Of a stretch of DNA of 64,000 nucleotides, positions 57,364 to 64,000 are shown in pieces. Origin of the DNA: Nautilus pompilius (Eukaryota > Mollusca > Cephalopoda > Nautilida > Nautilidae); NCBI GenBank assembly GCA_018389105.1, contig JACATO010002730.1, positions 4,694,501 to 4,758,500 of the forward strand. Direction: 5' to 3'. The notes beneath the pieces are model-generated. The model was given only the letters and a program-made list of their open reading frames with translations. It was not told the origin of the DNA and did not search any database. The translations under genes and the position numbers were made by a program. How positions within the stretch are numbered: position 1 is the first letter of the stretch; each line of letters begins with the position of its first letter.

Positions 57364-58860
57364 TCGCGCTATGGTAGCGAAATTTGGCTCGAGTGACGTA
57401 ATAGCAGTAATTCTCAGCTCTGTTTCCAGGTGCCTGCTGGTTACACGGGATCTGAGTTCCGTCTTAAATCTCTCTTATGGTTAAACAATTTGATTCGCAT
57501 CTATGCGTCGAAGTAAACACTGACGGGATTTATGCTGCTGCATTTCTAAGGTTTGCCTTTTAAAATTATTTCCATATTCTCAATCGATTCGATAGCTATT
57601 CCCTAACGTCTGCAGTTAAATCAACTCGTTTTCCATATCTTCTTTTGCAATGCCGAAAGATGCAGCAATTCGTCTGCATTTGAAACATGGAAGTCTAAAA
57701 AGATTCTCAAACCGAGCAGGTTTTTTTCAGCCGTTCTAACTCATTGAATCTGGATTTGAAATATTTCTTTAACCCCAGTAAGCACAACGACATAGCCTTA
57801 CTCCATGCCAAGCTTTTCAGCTGCTGAACAGAAATTCTGAGAGAAGTTAAAATCTTTGATTTTTTTATTTGTGCGATGAAAAGGTCGAGTTTTCCCGTGA
57901 AACCCAAAAGTTTCTGGATAATGGTGTTGAGAAATTTGTTTTTTCCCTGGAGTTCTAAATTTAAGTTTAATATCAGCGATAAATCTGTGAGTAACGACAA
58001 ATTTAAGAGCCGCTTTTCATCACTAGACTAAGCCACAGCGTGTATTTGACGTATTTCAGAGAATAATTCAATAAATCTTTGCAGATCCAGACTTTTTTTT
58101 TGAGATAACGCACCACTAAGCAAAGGTTGGAGATGGATCAAACAGCAGATATGAGATGTCTGGTTTCTTTTTTAGAATTAAACTGATCTCCGCCATCAAT
58201 GGTTACAGAGGCCAAGGTTTTGAATTCAACTTCAAAGTCGGAATATACTATTTGCCTCCTGCTGAAAACATCCCTGCACGTCTGCCCATGCACTGCAAGA
58301 ATCTTCTCTACAATTTCGAAATCATTCTTAATGCACTTAACCACGTCACATGACTATGCAGCACCCTTTGCTTCTCTGGACTTGTCAAATGCCAGACCAA
58401 TTGTGCAAATCTACTGTAATTTCGTTCCTAACTGACCTGACAGACTGTCAGCTAAAGGCCTAACACGTCAACCAACTGCATCCTTTCTTAGTTGCATCAC
58501 AGAACGTTTACAAATGCCTCTATATTTATTTTTCATATTTTCACTTTCCTGAGCACTAGTAAACACTCTTACATTCTTACCCCAGTTCGACATCACTAAA
58601 CAGTTTGTATTTCCTTACTAGAAACCAATAAATACGAAAGGATGTTAATGTCACCAGCTGAGACTCAATTAAGGCAGCGCTCAGAAATAACTTTTGCGTT
58701 TCTAAATTTTGTTTTAGATTCATTATTTCTATGGTTTTGTCTTCACTACCAGAAGAGTAATTCATGTGGAATTCTGAATGTCGACTTTCAAATTGTCCTT
58801 TCATATTGTACACTTTGCAAAATGACGCAAAAAGACAAACTTATTCTGCTCTTCAGTTGC
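57364..58860 (-). pseudogene. hAT transposase pseudogene, GTF2IRD2/FAM200-like
   Basis: Read on the minus strand, family landmarks follow in the correct order across several frames. A truncated BED-finger region shows NKFVFLRHFAKC then FESRHSEFHMNY (58,845-58,765). IMNLKQNLETQKLFLSAAL and KLFSDVEL follow (to about 58,580). LRKDAVG and RVRPLADSLSGQL lie at about 58,490-58,430. AFDKSREAKGAA and VVKCIKNDFEIVEKIL lie at about 58,400-58,300. RFIELFSEIRQIHAV is near 58,080-58,040. LLTDLSLILNLNLELQGKN runs from about 58,000. GIAKEDMENELI is near 57,655-57,620. Finally FKTELRSRVTSRHLETELR, the hAT dimerisation end, is at about 57,470-57,400. Several stops and frameshifts separate these blocks and the family's usual length is not reached, so it is dead. 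Intact relatives are BED-finger hAT transposases or domesticated GTF2IRD2/FAM200-like proteins. Terminal repeats were not found. It differs from the short hAT at 22.6 kb. Confidence 0.82.
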
Positions 58861-59960
58861 ATTTAAATGATTCTTTTTTTCATTCTTATGAGTTTCTGTT
58901 TTTTTCTTACAGAAGGCTGCTGTGTTATTTCATTTTCATTCTTTTCTTTGCTTTTGCAAATAACCAAACTTACCCTTTTTTCAAGGAAGCGGTGAGTCAT
59001 CGATTGCTGAAACGACTTTCATAATCAACTGACTAGACTTTCAATGGTGGCAAAAGACACTCGGCCCTGACGTCACTGTCTAACTGAAACAATGTACTGA
59101 GATTTTATGCGAAAATGTCAGTCAGAGAAGTTTTAAAAATATTTACGCTGGGATACAGTCAAAAGTCGAACAGGTCGGTTTTCTTGTTTCGGAAAATTTT
59201 CAGAACGAATAGCGAATGTGAAATGTCAGCTCACCAACAATAACGAGAAAGCTAAATTTTCAACTGTTTACATAATTTATTCTGAGTCTTCAGTAGCAAG
59301 CTTGAAAACATGGGATGATGTTCAAGAGTTTTCCTATAAAAGGTTATCAAGGAGGATTGGTTTTTGGATGAATAGAAAATTATTTTCTGAAATATACATC
59401 CAGATTTGTGAACACATAGTAGCTAAAACGGCAAAACGAAAGTAGCTCATTTATCGCCATTGAAATATGTTCGTATTATCCAAAGCAACAGCATTTAAAC
59501 CACGATAGCATAGTTACCATAAATGCGTCGCATGCTTAGCTAAATGCCAAGCAGCTGAAATAACTTGCTTCCAGGTTCCTGATCACTTCTTTATAGTCTT
59601 AGTTTAGTACTCGCCACCTTGACTCTTAAAATGGTCTATACTAACAACAATTAATACTTATAATACTGGACAACAGAAAATAACTTTCCGTCTACTACGG
59701 AGGTATATGTAGGTGTCCTTTATCAAATCAAGCAGCTGATTACAAATCTGAAGTCAGAATCGACCCACCACGTCAGGATTTGTAGTTAAAGAGATATGTC
59801 ACTGTCAGTCACTGTTTATTAATAAATCAAGCACATCACAAAATTGCAAAAAACATATTCATTTCATAATATAAACACTTTGTATGTTGTACAGTTACTG
59901 TTATCCATAAGCTCAAACAGACTGAACACAAACACATTGTATAAAGTAAACATTACCTGT
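58861..59960. other. Noncoding stretch between two coding remnants
   Basis: A CRE palindrome TGACGTCA lies at 59,068-59,075. An open frame at 59,218-59,445 (plus, 75 codons, ending KTAKRK) matches nothing I know. About 59,700-59,960 may include 3' noncoding sequence of the remnant that ends at 59,961 on the minus strand. Confidence 0.5.
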
Positions 59961-60705
59961 TTATAAATGCTCTAAGTACTTGATTTTACGTTTGTGAATA
60001 ACAGTGGTTTGTCTCTGAAGAAACCAACAATAGTCCCCCATCATGTTGGAGTTGAATTTCCCCTGATAGCGGGTCTTCTTTGCCTTCATGTGCTGGTGGA
60101 ACCTTCACCATGCTGATCGCTCACAGCACCAAGGCTAGCTGGGAAGAAATCCAAGTGAGAATGAAGAAAATGCAACTTCAGCGACACATGGCAACCGATT
60201 TCTTCAGTGGCTTTTATCACGTCTTAAACCAACTCGACATAGTTGTCTGCTTTGTGGTTCCCAAGAAAACTGTGGACTACCAGTTTGAAATCCTACAAAG
60301 CAGCCAGCTCCAGGGTTTGAGCCGCGACTGGAAGACTGGACCGGAAAATAAATCACGAATTTGTGATCCGACAAATATTCCAGCCTTCAACTTGGAATCA
60401 ATTAAAATTGCTCCAAATTTTTCTTTCAGATAAAGAAATCTCGTATTTTCAACACGCATCACCCTTACAAAGCCCTTCATTAGGCCCAGCTTTATATGCC
60501 GTGGTGGAAGAAATATTCTTTGCAGACATACCAGAAGCACATGTTGCACATTGAATTTTCCTGGAGTATGGTCTGTTCCTGATGGCCATTGTTTGAGCTT
60601 ATGATGATTTGCTTCGTCTCGGCTATTCCACAAGCACAAGAAGCAAATGTATGTACAAGTAAGCAGGCAACCACGTGGTTCTCCCGCGTAGCCTGCTGTG
60701 TACAC
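59961..60705 (-). pseudogene. Decayed copy of a multi-copy invertebrate family of unknown function
   Basis: On the minus strand a protein I recognise as a recurrent, uncharacterised multi-copy family in invertebrate genomes can be followed over about 245 codons. Landmarks in order: CFLCLWNSRDEANHH (near 60,640), KQWPSGTDHTPGKFNV, LPPRHIKLGLMKGFV, FLYLKEKFGAI, KAGIFVGSQIRDLF (near 60,370), FLGNHKADNYVELV (near 60,260), then KLHFLHSHLDFFPASLGAVS (near 60,170-60,110). After a frameshift at about 60,099-60,103 come RYQGKFNSNMMGDYCWFLQR and HKRKIKYLEHL, ending at TAA 59,961-59,963. At least two frameshifts (also near 60,320) and two internal stops (TAG before DFKLVV, TAA after YVELV) break it. Function is unknown. 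The Cys/His content (CFLC, HFLHSHLD) could suggest metal binding, and the high copy number in other genomes suggests a mobile-element origin; both are inference. The plus-strand frame at 60,080-60,433 is its shadow. Confidence 0.78.
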
Positions 60706-63700
60706 AGTACTAAAAAACATTCAAAATATACAACCATAGATTTTATTTATTTCTGTAACTAAAAATCCTTCGTATTGAGTTAATTTTGATTTCAGATTTG
60801 AAAACAGCATACTCAAATTAGTCTAAGACACATACTTTTAACTTAGTAGTAAATTGGTTGTTGTCCAGTGTAATTTATTCTAAAATTTACAATTTTATTA
60901 TCGAAAATTTCCTCATGATAGTGCTACAAACTGACACTTTAGTCAGTTTATAAGTATGACCGCTAGTAGTTGGTCTGACCTTCTCGAATATTTCTTGATT
61001 GTATTAGGTTACACTACGTAAGAGTCTGGTTGCTGTTCGGGAAGCAGCAGCTCCTACGCAATAAACAAACTCAAACACCCAGGTGTTGGCAGGCAATTTA
61101 GGAAAGGCGATCTTCGGTTATGAGGGGTGGTCATTTTATTGTTATATTTATGACCACTAGAATCTTTAACTGAAGTTAACCGAGAGAGATCGTTGCTGTC
61201 AATGCGCTTAAGACCCTTTAATTATCTTAATATTATTCTCATAATTCACTATCGTTTCTCCAAACAGGTTCCATCCGTGCACGTCATATTCAGCCAACAG
61301 CAGCATCAATGTTTATAGGTGAATTGATGATGTACATCGATCTACGTTTTCCAGCTTTCTATCGACGCTTCAGAATGAATCATTTGAATGTTTGTGAAAT
61401 TTTACACTTTTAGTCTCCTAAACCAAGCGGCGGTAAAAAGGGCGCTGACGTTAACCGCACACCTGCTGAAGAAAATCGATCTTAAACTCTTCATCTTTTT
61501 TATATCTGGGAAGAAATCTGAAAGCTGGTTAGAAACCCAGGCATGCAGCTGATACGGAAGAGTGAGAAGAAACCATGCCAGGGAGCTACGATCCGACCGC
61601 ACGGGCCTTCAACCGTAGCTATTTTCGTATTACTACACCTACAAATGACATTGAAAAGCATCTTACAGCATTTACAAAACAAACATTCTCTTTTCAGTTT
61701 TTCATTCATTATATATAAATTCAGGGATGAAAAGAAAAAATGTTCAAAATTAACAGAAAATTCTGAAAGGTTTTCTTGTCAGAACGAATTCGTATTAAAA
61801 CACCTGTCTCTTATGACATACTTCGGAATCATGCTTGGTAAGCTAAGGTGATATGAATAGTATGTAGTGCTAAGTACTTTATTAAATAATAAATAAACTA
61901 CTAGAACCATCAATAAGATATTTGTTATATTTAAAGCAGGGTATAACCATTATTAATTTTTGTAGATTTTTTCCCATTATACATAAAAAAGAATGAAGAA
62001 AGAATTACAGGCCCAAACACCAAACTGTTCCAGGTATGAGAACTGTCTTACGACGAGTTCTTTAGTTTACAAATGCTTTCCCAAGAACCAATATTCAAAG
62101 TACCTTTCACTTTAAGTCTACCCATCCCCCGATATCTAAGTAGTCGCTGCCTTATATGTTCATTGGTGTGAAAGTGACGAGGACTTTGCTGAATGGTTTC
62201 CTAGCTAGAGGTTTTTTTTTTTGTGTGTAAATTTTCTCTTTTTTTGAAATTTATTTAAAGATATTCTGTAAATGTGATTCGTTCAACTTAAAATAAACGC
62301 CCAAATTGTATGAGATTGCTTAACCATTGTCTTTGGGCTTGTCCCGTGCCTATGGATAATCCTGACGATTAACTAATAGCTCCAGTAATCAGAAAAAAAG
62401 GTTTACACATTTTAACTCTTTCTGACACTATGCTTTATTCTTTTTTAAATCTTTATTATTTTATCGAAGCTTCACCAAGTGTCTTTCCTAAAGCTGTCAG
62501 ACCAATAAAAGTGACAAATTCAACTCCACGTTTTGTAGATAATTTGCTATGACGTCTTTACGTTTCTCAATCTGTATAAATGTCTCCGACATAGGATCAA
62601 TCAGCCTCCTACACCTGCTTCTTGCTTTGACGTTTGTTTTAATTTTAGGTACTTTCTCATTGCTTTATAATACCTTATAAATTGCGGGGGGGGCTATACT
62701 CTGTAAGAGCATACGTAAGGACAATTTAGAAGCGCAACACCAACTTAACTATGGTTTTGAATATCTTCTGGTATAAGTTTTGGAAACGCAAGAGTTAAGC
62801 TGCGAGCCCTGCAAACAATCTTCGCGAAACAGTTCTCGCATAACATTGCGTTGACCGTGATCTTAGTTTCAAGATGCCTGAGTAGACTAGGATCAGGAGA
62901 ATTATGAAGCAAAAAATGCACACGAACTTTGTGAACTCTGTGTAATCTCATAGGTTATCGCGCTGCAAAGTCTTCAAAATTTTTAGAGTGGCTTTTAAAA
63001 GTCTGCTGAAGAACCGCATGCAACGAGTTTTCTAATCACAACAAAATGGATCAGGAAATTAACATGTACTCTTTGTGGTACACGAGCGCCAGCGCTGTAT
63101 ATCATAGAATTACGTCAGGAGTGAAACACCTGTAACCACTGGTCGTCAGTGGCAAAGGATAAACATTCTGTTACCGAAACTGTCCTGTATTCTGAGGCCT
63201 TTCAGGATACAGGATTAAGCTGATTCTTTTCTGGGAATGAGGAATAAATAATTACGGCAGTTAATATCAAAAGTGTAAATCGACTTTTTTGGGAGGTAAG
63301 TAAAAGCCATGGGTATCTGCTTCCTTGTTATAAGTAAATTAATTTTTAATAGGAACAAGTTTTTATATAAGTGTTCATTTTTTTGTATAAAATGAAAGAT
63401 AACAGAGGAAAAAAACATTAAAATGTTTCGGAGAAAGAAAAAGTAACATTTTTATTTTTGGTTTCCACAAATTCTTGTTTTTGAATTCTTGTGAAGAATA
63501 AGTGTAGATGAAAACAAAATGAAGTTCAAAGAAATCTTCATTCCCTGTTTTAAGAGACCAAATTAACATGATCAAAGACCGCAAAGTTTCATCATATTTG
63601 ATGTCCAGAATTCAAGCAAAACTTTAATTTATTTTAGTTAAAAGCGTAATAACGAACTTGTATTGGCACGAAACCAGTAATTGTTTAGCCAAATAAATCT

Positions 63701-64000
63701 TTGCTTAAAGATTTAGATAAAATGTACATAACATTATAAAGAAAAAAGTTAATATTTTTGTATGGATGTGTATGGTATTGGAAATAATTATAGAAACAGG
63801 AAAACTAAGTATAAAATACAAATAAAACGTAGTAGAATTGCATCTTATGTGTAAAAGTGAAATGCTGATTAAAATACGTTGTGTCAATGTAGTACACTAT
63901 GATTGGTTGTCATAAATGAAATCAGAAAGGGCCACACATGCATATAGACTATAAAAATATAAGCTGCGATATCATTGCGAGATGAATAGTATGGTTCTTA
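60706..64000. other. Noncoding stretch to window end
   Basis: Nothing recognised. Minus-strand frames at 61,402-61,709 sit in a less AT-rich block (61,540-61,620) with a short inverted match (AGCTACG ... CGTAGCT, 61,580-61,621). A run of eight G occurs near 62,686. From 63,200 to the end the DNA is strongly AT-rich with only spurious frames. Confidence 0.55.

Noticed and set aside
60080-60433. 117-codon plus-strand open frame
   Set aside because: The opposite strand carries the recognisable family motifs over the same bases, so this frame is a shadow.

Overview
This window is AT-rich animal nuclear DNA with no complete, confidently recognisable host gene. The evidence for an animal source is long poly-A/T runs, many long microsatellites ((AG)n, (TTA)n, (AAT)n, (CA)n, (TG)n, (TA)n), very sparse coding potential, and decayed DNA transposons of metazoan type (mariner and hAT). 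The mix of a D34D mariner, GTF2IRD2/ZBED-like hAT remnants and a multi-copy invertebrate family of unknown function suggests an invertebrate, perhaps an arthropod such as a chelicerate. That placement is inference; the sequence alone does not fix the phylum.

Layout. 1-22.5 kb is mostly plain noncoding DNA with one GC-biased candidate exon near 6.5 kb, AG/TG and CT microsatellites (10.8 and 16.5 kb), a 47-bp minisatellite of nearly eight copies (17.1-17.5 kb), a CA repeat (18.5 kb) and a 200-bp AG repeat (20.5 kb). 22,584-23,655 is a complete short hAT element: terminal inverted repeats, a near-perfect 8-bp target duplication and an uninterrupted 242-codon C-terminal transposase fragment on the minus strand. 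25,154-26,462 is a complete but frameshifted mariner with TIRs and TA target duplication. 26.5-36.5 kb holds nothing recognisable. 36.5-40.2 kb holds a 278-bp TTA repeat, an AG/TG repeat containing two CRE palindromes, an unrecognised coding-like stretch on the minus strand (38.8-39.6 kb), and a candidate exon with strong splice signals (39,951). 40.2-57 kb is noncoding with a tRNA-like (SINE) remnant, an AAT repeat, a TG repeat and fragments of a dispersed repeat. 57.3-60.7 kb holds two decayed minus-strand coding remnants: a GTF2IRD2-like hAT transposase and a copy of an invertebrate multi-copy family marked by LHIKLG, FLGNHKADNY and LHFLHSHLDFF.

No operon-like or cooperative gene set is visible. 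The recognisable protein-coding material is mobile-element derived, plus two unproven exons. I did not find a convincing new biological system. The items most worth a second look are the non-autonomous hAT with its intact partial ORF, the unknown-function family remnant, the two candidate exons and the minisatellite.
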